A stretch of 19,423 bases of DNA from an uncultured Saprospiraceae bacterium (GTDB taxonomy: Bacteria > Bacteroidota > Bacteroidia > Chitinophagales > Saprospiraceae), in NCBI GenBank assembly GCA_937921525.1, contig CAKZUM010000282.1, forward strand, positions 1-19,423. Reading direction: 5' to 3'. The notes beneath the pieces were generated by a model. That model did no database searches and was not told the origin of the DNA. It was given only the letters and a program-made list of their open reading frames with translations. Positions 1-6,732 of this stretch are shown here, in pieces. The translations under genes and the position numbers were made by a program. The stretch's first letter is position 1, and each line of letters starts with the position of its first letter.

Positions 1-473
1 GCACCCATCGCACCTAAAGTAATAAACCAATACCCCGTATGAATCGCCACATACTTCCATCCTCTTCTCTCGAATAAAGAATTGATAGCAATTACTGGCA
101 TCACAAAAAATAATGCCAATACACCACCGTGCAGAAAGCCATGTCCAGGCGTTCTATATCGGTCTCCATATTGAGCCATCAGATCTGTAAATTGTTGTTG
201 AGCCGCATTGCCAGCTTCTCCCACATCAGGTAGCATCATTTGAAAAACATTGGTTTGATGTATCACCATTCCCGTTAATACCGCTGCCATCAATACGCCT
301 AAGAAATAAGATAGACCTAAGATGACTGCCATATTCCCTCCTTCTAAATCGCTTGCTTTGAAACCATTCGTGCGCATCCAAGCACTTCCAAATACTTTTT
401 CGTGATAGTACACCGCTCCTACAAATATCGGAATGAGTGCTGCTATAAACCACATGTAAAAATTAGTAGGCAT
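1..473 (-). CDS. DUF1761 family membrane protein (partial, C-terminus off the left edge)
   Basis: The reverse-strand frame opens with ATG at 473-471 and stays open for 157 codons to the window edge. The N-terminus reads MPTNFYMWFIAALIPIFVGA, followed by a short segment ending in FGSAWMRTNGF. A second hydrophobic stretch (about residues 46-68) and a third (about 112-128) follow. The first helix plus a 'G-x-x-W-M' motif is typical of DUF1761, a small family of integral inner-membrane proteins with no established function; four helices in about 140-170 residues is usual, so only the last helix should be missing. It is divergent from the amidase at 782. No Shine-Dalgarno is visible upstream of the start, only an A-rich leader, which is normal in Bacteroidota. 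The reading frame and membrane character are certain; the family assignment is from recognition of the motif pattern. Confidence 0.75.
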   Translation of the reverse strand, partial: MPTNFYMWFIAALIPIFVGAVYYHEKVFGSAWMRTNGFKASDLEGGNMAVILGLSYFLGVLMAAVLTGMVIHQTNVFQMMLPDVGEAGNAAQQQFTDLMAQYGDRYRTPGHGFLHGGVLALFFVMPVIAINSLFERRGWKYVAIHTGYWFITLGAMG

Positions 474-781
474 AATTAATTTTTTTTGGTTGTTTGAATT
501 GTAAAGTTCTTATTTGATCGCTCAAGCTACCACTATTTGTTTTAAAAAATAAAACATCTAAAACATTTTATTTTCCATTAATTGTTTTCGTAGGTAAACT
601 TCCCAGCTTTCACCTTAGTAACGAGTGGTAATTTTCAATATAGGAGTCTTAATTTCAAACAATATTCCCTATATTTGAGACTTGTAGAGTCCATAGGACT
701 ACTTGAGAAAACCCTTAAAAGCTGTACTGAATTTAAAAGTTTTGATACCATTTAAATTCATCTAGCTTCCACTAAACATTC
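474..781. other. Divergent intergenic region (308 bp)
   Basis: This gap separates the DUF1761 gene (-) from the amidase gene (+) and should hold both promoters. It is very AT-rich and contains one clear TAnnTTTG match for the rightward gene (670-677). No RNA gene or convincing small ORF is seen. A short hairpin, AGTCC-ATA-GGACT, lies at 688-700, just past the predicted transcription start. Confidence 0.5.
670..677 (+). promoter_or_regulatory. Candidate Bacteroidota -7 element for the amidase gene
   Basis: TATATTTG matches the Bacteroidota -7 consensus TAnnTTTG exactly. No clear TTG appears at the expected -33 distance. Transcription would begin near 684 and leave a leader of about 98 nt that starts with the 688-700 hairpin. 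In such AT-rich DNA an 8-mer of this kind can arise by chance. Confidence 0.35.
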
Positions 782-1687
782 ATGTTAAGAAAAATATTAG
801 ATGCCATTCTCGGATATTTTAGATGGTTAGTGTCTAAAAAAGAAATCGAAGAAGAGCCTGTCGTAATAAGAGATCCTGATCCTGAAGACGCTAAACCCCA
901 AGATGGCAGTGATCCAACTGCTGATTCTACTTCTGTAGAAGTTATTACGGATCTGGAAGAAGTACTAAAGGATACCCTTCCTGAAGTGGCTCCTATTCCC
1001 GAGACAAGAGAAGAACCATTTCCAGAGCCAGCCCCTACCCTTCCACCGCCTACACCCGAACCTACTGCACCTGAAACACCTAGCCCCTCCACTAATCAAT
1101 CTAAGTATTTGTGGTGTTTGGATAATGGACATGGAAAATTAACCCCAGGCAAACGCTCTCCTAAGCTGAAAAATGGAACTCAGTTCTTTGAGTATGAATT
1201 TAATCGAGACATTGTCAAAAGAATCATCAAATCTTTAGATTCGCTCGGCATTGCCTACTATAATGTCGTTCCAGATGTTCATGTAGATAATTTCTTACAA
1301 GGCCGAGTGTTACGAGCAAATAATCATCCTTCACAGATGAAAAAAATATTTGTATCTATTCATTCTAATGCAGGGCCTGGTCGTTGGACGCCCGCAAGCG
1401 GTGTGGAAACTTGGTTTTTTTATCGTAGTAAAACAGGTGCTAAGATTGCCGCAGTCTTTCAAAAACATATTGTAGAAAAAACGAAATGGATTAATAGAGG
1501 TATTAAGTCGAGACCGAGAGAACAGTTTTATGTACTGAAAAACACCAGTATGCCTGCTATTCTTACAGAGAATGGTTTCTTTAATAATGAGACACAGGTA
1601 TATGAATTGATGAAGCCTGAGGTTCGCCAAAAAATTGCGGACGCGCATGTTGCGGCTATTTTAGAGATTGAAGAAAAAGGGTTGTAA
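782..1687 (+). CDS. N-acetylmuramoyl-L-alanine amidase (Amidase_3 family, zinc-dependent)
   Basis: The 301-residue product should cleave the bond between N-acetylmuramic acid and the stem peptide in peptidoglycan. The catalytic domain spans about residues 108-297 and carries the Amidase_3 signature: His117 in DNGHG, Glu137 four residues before Asn141, His194 in SIHSNA (the three zinc ligands), and catalytic Glu263 in LTENGFF. The N-terminal third is unusual. Residues 1-20 form an amphipathic, positively charged stretch rather than a signal peptide, and residues 21-106 are rich in Glu, Asp and Pro and probably disordered. The ATG at 782 is the first in frame and encodes a sensible N-terminus. 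Without a signal peptide, export by the Sec system is doubtful; the protein could be membrane-attached through the first helix, exported by another route, or act as a lysin. The catalytic call is firm; its location is open. Confidence 0.9.
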   Translation: MLRKILDAILGYFRWLVSKKEIEEEPVVIRDPDPEDAKPQDGSDPTADSTSVEVITDLEEVLKDTLPEVAPIPETREEPFPEPAPTLPPPTPEPTAPETPSPSTNQSKYLWCLDNGHGKLTPGKRSPKLKNGTQFFEYEFNRDIVKRIIKSLDSLGIAYYNVVPDVHVDNFLQGRVLRANNHPSQMKKIFVSIHSNAGPGRWTPASGVETWFFYRSKTGAKIAAVFQKHIVEKTKWINRGIKSRPREQFYVLKNTSMPAILTENGFFNNETQVYELMKPEVRQKIADAHVAAILEIEEKGL

Positions 1688-1780
1688 TTTATTTTTAGTC
1701 TTTGGATAAACTTGTCCAACTCTTTTAAAAAATTCCATTTTCAGAAACTTCATTTTGTTAACAACTAAGTAGGGGCATTC

Positions 1781-1807
1781 TTGTTTGATAATATTGTGCT
1801 ATTTTCG
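1781..1807 (+). promoter_or_regulatory. Candidate promoter for the beta-barrel protein gene
   Basis: TTG at 1781-1783 and TATTTTCG at 1800-1807 resemble the Bacteroidota -33/-7 pair (TTG ... TAnnTTTG), with one mismatch in the -7 box and a slightly short 16-nt spacer. The site lies inside the in-frame upstream extension that begins at TTG 1781. That favours the ATG at 1847 as the true start. Weak evidence on its own. Confidence 0.3.
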
Positions 1808-1846
1808 CATGTTAAACCGTTGTTTAATAATCTTCAACAAAACAAA

Positions 1847-4321
1847 ATGACCCGACTACTACTCCTTTCCTTTTTTATATTTCTAACATGTATTACTTAC
1901 GCTCAACGCCCACCAGGCACTTATGGTGGTGGTAAAGGGAAAGCTCCCTCTATAACAGGCAAAGTTACAGGACAAATCATTGACACCTTAAATAGGGAAG
2001 CAATTGCTTTTGCTACTATCGTTCTTTTAAAGCCCGGAGAAACAGCAGAAGTAAATGGTAATATATCAGAGGATGATGGAAAATTTAAACTAAGTGATGT
2101 TAAGTTAGGGACCTATGATGTACAGGTTTCTTTCATAGGTTATAAAACGAGGATGTATCGGAATATTAAGTTGACGCCCAAAAATCCTGATTATGATTTT
2201 GGGACGATACAATTACTATCTGACAATATTTTACTAGATGCAGTAGAAGTAGTTGAAGAAGCATCGGTCGTTGAAAATAGAATTGACAAAATAGTTTACA
2301 ATGCAGATAAGGATGTCACTTCAACTGGTGGAGACGCCGCAGATGTCTTGCGTAAAGTACCGCTTTTATCAGTTGATTTTGATGGAAACGTTTCATTAAG
2401 AGGTAGTTCCAATTTAAGAATTTTAATCAATGGAAAACCCTCTGGTATGTTTTCCGACAATGTAGCAGATGCACTAAAAATGCTACCTGCTGATCAGATC
2501 AAAAGTGTGGAAGTCATTACGACCCCTTCCGCTAAATATGATGGGGAAGGTTCTGGTGGCATTATTAATATCATTACTAAAAAGAAAAGTATTCAAGGCA
2601 TCAGTGGCAATGTGAGTGCCTCTGCTGGAAACCGACAGAATAACGGCGTGGTCAGTTTAAGCGCAGCTAAAGGTCGCTTTGGAATCAATGCCAATACCTC
2701 TGTTTATTATTCCGTACCCAATGATGCTACTAGTACTTTTACTCGAACAGATATATCCGATGGCTTTACAAGAGTATTAAATCAGGATGGTACGAATCGT
2801 TCTTCTCGGCTTGGGTTTAGAGGTTCAGCGGGTGCATTTTATGATATTAATGCTTATAACAGTATCAATTCTAACTTTACAATGGGGGGCAGAAATTTTA
2901 ATAGCGACGGTTTGACGACTGTGATATTTGATGATCCTGCTAATAATTTCTTCCAAGAGTATACCCGTGCTAATGAAGGCCTTAATGGCTATAATTCTTT
3001 TGATTGGACGACTGACTACAAAAGAACTTTCCCTCAGAAGGATAGAGAATTATCTTTAGCATTTCAGTTAAATGGTAATAATCAAGATAATAATTTAACC
3101 TACGATCAGGTAAATATTCAAAATGCAGAAAACTTTGAAGAAAAAGGAACGAACGATGGTACGAATAGAGAATATACCTATCAAATTGATTATACCCATC
3201 CTTTTAGTAAAGCTGTAAAATTAGAAGCGGGTGGAAAATCTGTGATCAGAAGAATCAATAGCGATTATGACTATACGGTAATTAGCGGTTTATCGGAAAC
3301 ACCTTTCCGTTCAGATGTTTTTAACTACAACCAAGATGTACTCGCTGGCTATGCTTCTTTTAATTTTAACTTTGGTGAAAATTGGGGTTTAGTTACGGGT
3401 GCTAGATTTGAACAAACAGATATTAACGGAGACTTTGAAGTAGATGGCAATCCTTTTGAAAATAGTTATAATAATCTCTTACCTAGTATCATCATCTCTA
3501 GAAAATTCAAAAATTTCCAAACCGTCAAATTAAGTTATACTGCCCGTATCCAACGACCAAGTTTATTCTATATTAATCCCTATACCAATGCTAGTGATCG
3601 CCGAAATACACAAGTTGGAAATCCATTGCTAGACCCTGAAACAGTAGATCAATTTGATTTATCCTACAATACATTTATCAAGGGTACAGTTGTTAGTGCT
3701 TCTATTTATTACAAGCAAACGAGCAATATTATTGAGAGTTTTTTAACGGTTGACCCTACTGGTATTTCCATTACTAGTTATCAGAATATTGGAGAGAATA
3801 ATGCCATTGGTTTCAATATTTTTTCCTCTGCTACGATCAAGAAAAAATTAACGATAAGGGGTAGTTTTAACTATAACACCTATGATGTCACGGGTATAGC
3901 GAATGGGGAAAGCGTGAGTCGACAAGCATCTGAATTTAATGGTAATTTCAGTGGCACTTATGATTTTGGCAAAGGTTTTAAAATGGAAGGTTTTACTTTT
4001 TTCCGATCTAACCGCCAAACCATTCAGGGGAATATCCCAAGTTTTTCCATGTATAGCATTGGTTTCAAAAAAGAGGTGTGGGACAAGCGAGGGTCTATTG
4101 GTATTAGAATGGTGGAGCCTTTTACTAAATATAAGAGTTTTACTACAGAACTAAGTGGCGATAATTTTTCTTTAGATAGTGTATATCGCCTACCCTTCCG
4201 ATCTTTTGGACTAAGTTTTAGTTACCGTTTTGGTAAATTAGATTTCAAAGCAAAAAGTAAACGAAATAGTAAGATTAAAAATACGGATCTGAAATCTGGA
4301 GAGAGTGGAAATGGGTTTTAA
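1847..4321 (+). CDS. Outer-membrane beta-barrel family protein (CarboxypepD_reg-like + plug + OMP_b-brl_3)
   Basis: The 824-residue product is an outer-membrane protein of the TonB-receptor-like type common in Bacteroidota. Residues 1-19 form a classical signal peptide (MTRLLLLSFFIFLTCITYA, cleavage before Gln20). Residues 37-124 are a carboxypeptidase-regulatory-like Ig domain (GQIIDTLNREAIAFATIVLL, FIGYKT). Residues 150-246 are plug-like, with VEVITTPSAKYDGEGSGGII leading into the barrel. About 250-790 is an antiparallel beta-barrel with many aromatic-ended strands; a basic tail follows. An in-frame TTG at 1781 would add 22 residues ahead of the signal peptide, so ATG 1847 is preferred. There is no adjacent SusD-like gene, so a SusC glycan-uptake role is unlikely. 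The ligand is unknown. It converges on pfkA across a repeat-filled gap. Confidence 0.88.
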   Translation: MTRLLLLSFFIFLTCITYAQRPPGTYGGGKGKAPSITGKVTGQIIDTLNREAIAFATIVLLKPGETAEVNGNISEDDGKFKLSDVKLGTYDVQVSFIGYKTRMYRNIKLTPKNPDYDFGTIQLLSDNILLDAVEVVEEASVVENRIDKIVYNADKDVTSTGGDAADVLRKVPLLSVDFDGNVSLRGSSNLRILINGKPSGMFSDNVADALKMLPADQIKSVEVITTPSAKYDGEGSGGIINIITKKKSIQGISGNVSASAGNRQNNGVVSLSAAKGRFGINANTSVYYSVPNDATSTFTRTDISDGFTRVLNQDGTNRSSRLGFRGSAGAFYDINAYNSINSNFTMGGRNFNSDGLTTVIFDDPANNFFQEYTRANEGLNGYNSFDWTTDYKRTFPQKDRELSLAFQLNGNNQDNNLTYDQVNIQNAENFEEKGTNDGTNREYTYQIDYTHPFSKAVKLEAGGKSVIRRINSDYDYTVISGLSETPFRSDVFNYNQDVLAGYASFNFNFGENWGLVTGARFEQTDINGDFEVDGNPFENSYNNLLPSIIISRKFKNFQTVKLSYTARIQRPSLFYINPYTNASDRRNTQVGNPLLDPETVDQFDLSYNTFIKGTVVSASIYYKQTSNIIESFLTVDPTGISITSYQNIGENNAIGFNIFSSATIKKKLTIRGSFNYNTYDVTGIANGESVSRQASEFNGNFSGTYDFGKGFKMEGFTFFRSNRQTIQGNIPSFSMYSIGFKKEVWDKRGSIGIRMVEPFTKYKSFTTELSGDNFSLDSVYRLPFRSFGLSFSYRFGKLDFKAKSKRNSKIKNTDLKSGESGNGF

Positions 4322-4326
4322 TTTTT

Positions 4327-4365
4327 AGAGTAGAGAGTAGAGAGTAGAGACGTATTTCGTTTAAA
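4327..4365 (+). repeat. Purine-rich dispersed repeat, copy 1 (singleton)
   Basis: Copy 1 starts six bases after the beta-barrel gene's stop codon. It consists of AGAGTAGAGA-type words followed by the tail GACGTATTTCGTTTAAA. The same word family plus tail recurs at 10041-10086 and, inverted, at 10252-10297, and degenerate at 9165-9197 and 9243-9277. In this copy the tail runs into its own small palindrome (ATTTCGTTT-a-AAACGAAAT). No inverted partner is found beyond the adjacent palindrome. Confidence 0.75.
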
Positions 4366-4390
4366 ACGAAATTAACAAAGCTAGATTTGT

Positions 4391-4464
4391 ATTTTACCAC
4401 ATAGGTACATAAGCCACATAGTTTTACGCCCTACTATGTGACCTATGTACCTATGTGGTAAAAT
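4391..4464. repeat. 31-bp inverted repeat, candidate bidirectional terminator
   Basis: Arms 4391-4421 and 4434-4464 are complementary at 29 of 31 positions around a 12-nt loop. Each arm is made of near-repeats of ACATAG (ACCACATAGGTACATAA, then GCCACATAG). It sits between two convergent genes, so a bidirectional transcription terminator is the simplest reading, though the arms are far longer than termination needs. A T-run at 4480-4485 follows on the + strand. Confidence 0.8.
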
Positions 4465-4500
4465 TGCTAAATTTGCGCTTTTTTTAAGGATTTGGAATTA

Positions 4501-4653
4501 GAGCTTGTCTAAAATTTCTACTTCCTGATAACCAATATCTTAGGAACTTGAGTTTGCATTAAAATAGTCACCTAGCTCGCTAGGCAACAATTTTAATGCT
4601 TCCTCAAAACCTAAGCTATTGATAATCAGTTCGCACAAATTTTAGACAAGCTC
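4501..4653. mobile_element. MITE-like palindromic element (153 bp) inserted at the pfkA stop codon
   Basis: The ends are a perfect 17-bp inverted repeat, GAGCTTGTCTAAAATTT (4501-4517) against 4637-4653. Similarity continues inward to a central hairpin: GCATTAAAAT at 4556-4565 against 4590-4599, with CCTAG-CTCG-CTAGG at the tip (4571-4584). The two 64-65-nt arms are roughly three-quarters identical. The element is flanked by TTA on both sides (4498-4500 and 4654-4656), a plausible 3-bp target duplication, and the right TTA is the complement of the pfkA TAA stop. It has no coding capacity. As family knowledge, GAG-starting ends with TNA duplications fit the IS1031 subgroup of IS5; a mobilising transposase of that type is inference. 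Confidence 0.7.
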
Positions 4654-5643
4654 TTACAGCGCCAGAATTTCTGCCATTTTCAACAAGTCATTATTCATTG
4701 GCTTGTGCTTAGAAATAGCCTTTTTCAAAGAAGTATATTTAATTTTGTTATTCACCACGCCTGCCATCACATCTCGTTTTCCACGCATTAAGCCTTCCAC
4801 CGCATGAAAACCCAATCGACTAGCCAATACCCGATCCATAGCCGTAGGAGAGCCACCCCTTTGTAAGTGACCAATAATAGTGACCCTAGGTTCGTAATTA
4901 GCAAATTCTGCTGATACTTGCTCGGCAAGGGATTGAGCACCTCCAGACTTGTTACCTTCGGCAACGATCATTAAGCTGAATAATTTTTTCCGTTTAATTG
5001 CCTTATGTAAGGTTTTAAATAAGTCCTCTACATTGGTATGAATTTCAGGTAAAAATATTTTACCAGAACCACTACCTATTCCTGCATTCAATGCAATAAA
5101 TCCAGCATCTCTGCCCATTACCTCTACAAAGAATAATCGGCTATGAGAATCAGCGGTATCTCGAATTCGATCCACCGCTTCTATAGCTGTATTGACAGCC
5201 GTATCAAAACCAATGGTATAATCCGTACCATACAAATCGTTGTCAATAGTTCCGGGAATGCCAATAATGGGAATACCATACTCTTTTCCGAAAATTTTTG
5301 CACCTGTAAACGTCCCATTACCACCAATAGCTACTAGTCCATCAATATCATTCGCACTGATATTTTCATAGGCAATTGCTCTACCTTCTTTGGTCATAAA
5401 TTCTTTACTTCTCGCAGTTCTGAGCATGGTACCTCCTCGATGTATAATATTACTTACATCTTTTGTTTCTAGTCTTCTGATTTGTCCATTAATCATCCCC
5501 TCATAACCACACTCTATTCCGTAAATATGTAAGTCATGGTAGGAGGCAGTTCTAACAACAGCTCTAATGGCTGCATTCATCCCCGGCGCATCTCCTCCTG
5601 ATGTAAAAACTCCGATCCGTTTTATAGCAGCTTCTTTCTTCAT
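4654..5643 (-). CDS. pfkA: ATP-dependent 6-phosphofructokinase
   Basis: The 329-residue cytoplasmic enzyme phosphorylates fructose 6-phosphate to fructose 1,6-bisphosphate, the committed step of glycolysis. Visible motifs are the phosphate loop TSGGDAPGMNA (14-24), the substrate and catalytic segment PGTIDND (130-136, Asp134 the expected base), VMGRDAG (175-181) and HLQRGGSP (259-266). Gly110 and Gly131 occupy the positions that are Asp and Lys in pyrophosphate-dependent enzymes, so ATP is the likely donor. One oddity: the usual GGDGS nucleotide/Mg motif reads GGNGT, with Asn109 in place of the conserved Asp. The length is normal for the short bacterial type. It lies 5 bp downstream of the sugar kinase gene, probably in one operon. 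Its stop codon forms the edge of the palindromic element at 4501-4653. Confidence 0.95.
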   Translation of the reverse strand: MKKEAAIKRIGVFTSGGDAPGMNAAIRAVVRTASYHDLHIYGIECGYEGMINGQIRRLETKDVSNIIHRGGTMLRTARSKEFMTKEGRAIAYENISANDIDGLVAIGGNGTFTGAKIFGKEYGIPIIGIPGTIDNDLYGTDYTIGFDTAVNTAIEAVDRIRDTADSHSRLFFVEVMGRDAGFIALNAGIGSGSGKIFLPEIHTNVEDLFKTLHKAIKRKKLFSLMIVAEGNKSGGAQSLAEQVSAEFANYEPRVTIIGHLQRGGSPTAMDRVLASRLGFHAVEGLMRGKRDVMAGVVNNKIKYTSLKKAISKHKPMNNDLLKMAEILAL

Positions 5644-5648
5644 TTTTA

Positions 5649-6494
5649 TTAATTAGCTTCTTTATAGTATTTATGTAATGCTTCTATTGGGCGCTTTATT
5701 AGCTGACCTAGTTGAAGTTCTTTTTCTAATAAACAGGCAGACAATACAGATTCAAAGTGAAAGGCAACAGAACCTATAAAGTGAATAGGTAAAATCTTAT
5801 GTTCTGGGTATTTTAAAATATGCCGTTCTATAAATTCATTAAAAACTTGTTTTAATAACTGTTGTATAAAAGCATGTTGTTTATGTTTTGCTAAAAATGG
5901 TACAAAGGAAGCAAGATACTGATTGGCTCCTGCCTCTTTATAGACACTTTGTATTAAGGTTGCTTTGTCGAGCTGATAGGTATCACGAAAATCTTGATAT
6001 AGATTCTTTGGTAATTCTTGATAAAAATAATGTTTGATCAATTGCTTACCAAGATACATCCCACTACCTTCATCTCCTAAAATATAGCCCAAACTAGGAA
6101 CCCCATTTCGCACTCGTTTCCCATCGAAAAGACAAGTATTACTACCTGTACCTAATATACAGACAATACCTGCTTGATCGCCACAACTAGCTCGGACAGC
6201 CCCTACAATATCAGACGCCACCTCTATAACTGCCTTAGGAAAACACTTTTTTAATGCATTGCTTATGATTGCGCAGTTAGCCTCATTCCAGCAACCTGAC
6301 CCAAAAAAGTGAACTTTTTCTACTTCTATTGTTATGGGCAGTTCTTCAAATGCCTTGGAAAGTCTTTGATCTATTTCCAATGCAGTGGTAACTACAGGAT
6401 TTAAGCCAGCAGACTTTAATTTAAGGATTTCGGTATCCTTTTTGAGGAATAACCAATCAGTTTTAGTAGAACCTGAATCTGCTATTAAAATCAT
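5649..6494 (-). CDS. BadF/BadG/BcrA/BcrD ATPase family sugar kinase (N-acetylglucosamine kinase-like)
   Basis: The 281-residue protein has the ASKHA kinase fold. Phosphate-1 is DSGSTKTDW (6-14), a conserved Asp95 follows in ASDIVGA, phosphate-2 is LGTGSN (114-119), GDEGSG (140-145) is the segment shared with N-acetylglucosamine kinases, and the adenosine-contacting loop is GSVAFHF (241-247). By family, it phosphorylates an amino sugar such as GlcNAc or MurNAc at C6 with ATP, probably for recycling of wall sugars. The substrate cannot be decided from sequence alone. ATG 6494 places DSGST at the very N-terminus as in homologues. pfkA starts 5 bp after the stop, and pairing a hexosamine kinase with phosphofructokinase makes sense for feeding amino sugars into glycolysis. 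A -7 element and dyad lie directly upstream. Confidence 0.85.
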   Translation of the reverse strand: MILIADSGSTKTDWLFLKKDTEILKLKSAGLNPVVTTALEIDQRLSKAFEELPITIEVEKVHFFGSGCWNEANCAIISNALKKCFPKAVIEVASDIVGAVRASCGDQAGIVCILGTGSNTCLFDGKRVRNGVPSLGYILGDEGSGMYLGKQLIKHYFYQELPKNLYQDFRDTYQLDKATLIQSVYKEAGANQYLASFVPFLAKHKQHAFIQQLLKQVFNEFIERHILKYPEHKILPIHFIGSVAFHFESVLSACLLEKELQLGQLIKRPIEALHKYYKEAN

Positions 6495-6505
6495 AAAACT
6501 TATGG

Positions 6506-6541
6506 TAGTGTATAATTTACACTAAGTAGTGTGCAAATATA
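6506..6541 (-). promoter_or_regulatory. Promoter -7 box with dyad operator candidate for the sugar kinase-pfkA operon
   Basis: Read on the minus strand, TATATTTG (6541-6534) is an exact TAnnTTTG match, and the start codon begins about 40 bp downstream. Between them is a perfect 7-bp dyad, TAGTGTA-N5-TACACTA (6506-6524), plus a third half-site making CACTA-AG-TAGTG (6520-6531). The dyad would overlap the transcription start and the early leader, the right place for a repressor. The regulator is not in view. A 5'-end RNA hairpin is the alternative reading. Confidence 0.45.
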
Positions 6542-6560
6542 GATAAATTCCTTTTTAAAG

Positions 6561-6576
6561 TAACGACGAAATAATA
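6561..6576 (+). repeat. 16-bp direct repeat, copy 1
   Basis: TAACGACGAAATAATA occurs here and again identically at 12682-12697, both times in non-coding DNA near an inverted repeat. It may be a fragment of a dispersed element or a shared protein-binding site. Nothing else similar flanks both copies. Confidence 0.5.
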
Positions 6577-6643
6577 GTTTGGTCATCTGGACGAGAAGAT
6601 TTTGTTCTCAGTTTTTCTTAAAAAATCCTTCAACTTCAATATA

Positions 6644-6721
6644 AACTTCAATTTCAACCTCAAAATGAGACGTTTTCAACCATATGGGGGCAACGTCTAG
6701 TTTGAAGTTGAGATTGAAGTT
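6644..6721. repeat. Nested inverted repeat built from TTGAAGT words; candidate tamL terminator
   Basis: Outer arms 6644-6664 and 6701-6721 match at 19 of 21 positions and consist of tandem CTTCAA/TTGAAG words. An inner perfect 7-bp pair, AGACGTT (6668-6674) with AACGTCT (6692-6698), closes the loop. The word tracts extend outward unevenly (left from 6627, right to about 6740, reaching the tamL stop). It lies directly downstream of tamL, so termination is likely, with the repeated-word design unexplained. Confidence 0.65.
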
Positions 6722-6732
6722 GAAGTTTATTA

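Noticed and set aside
226..453. 75-codon minus-strand ORF
   Set aside because: It overlaps the DUF1761 gene in another frame on the same strand and has an unlikely composition; the membrane protein frame is clearly the real one.
1781..1846. TTG start extending the beta-barrel protein by 22 residues
   Set aside because: The extension lies ahead of a complete signal peptide that begins at ATG 1847, and a promoter-like sequence overlaps it.
1847..4321. SusC-type glycan importer
   Set aside because: No SusD-like partner is adjacent, the protein is shorter than typical SusC, and it fits the OMP_b-brl_3 pattern better.
4654..5643. Pyrophosphate-dependent phosphofructokinase
   Set aside because: Gly110 and Gly131 (PGTIDND) are the ATP-type residues; PPi enzymes have Asp and Lys there.
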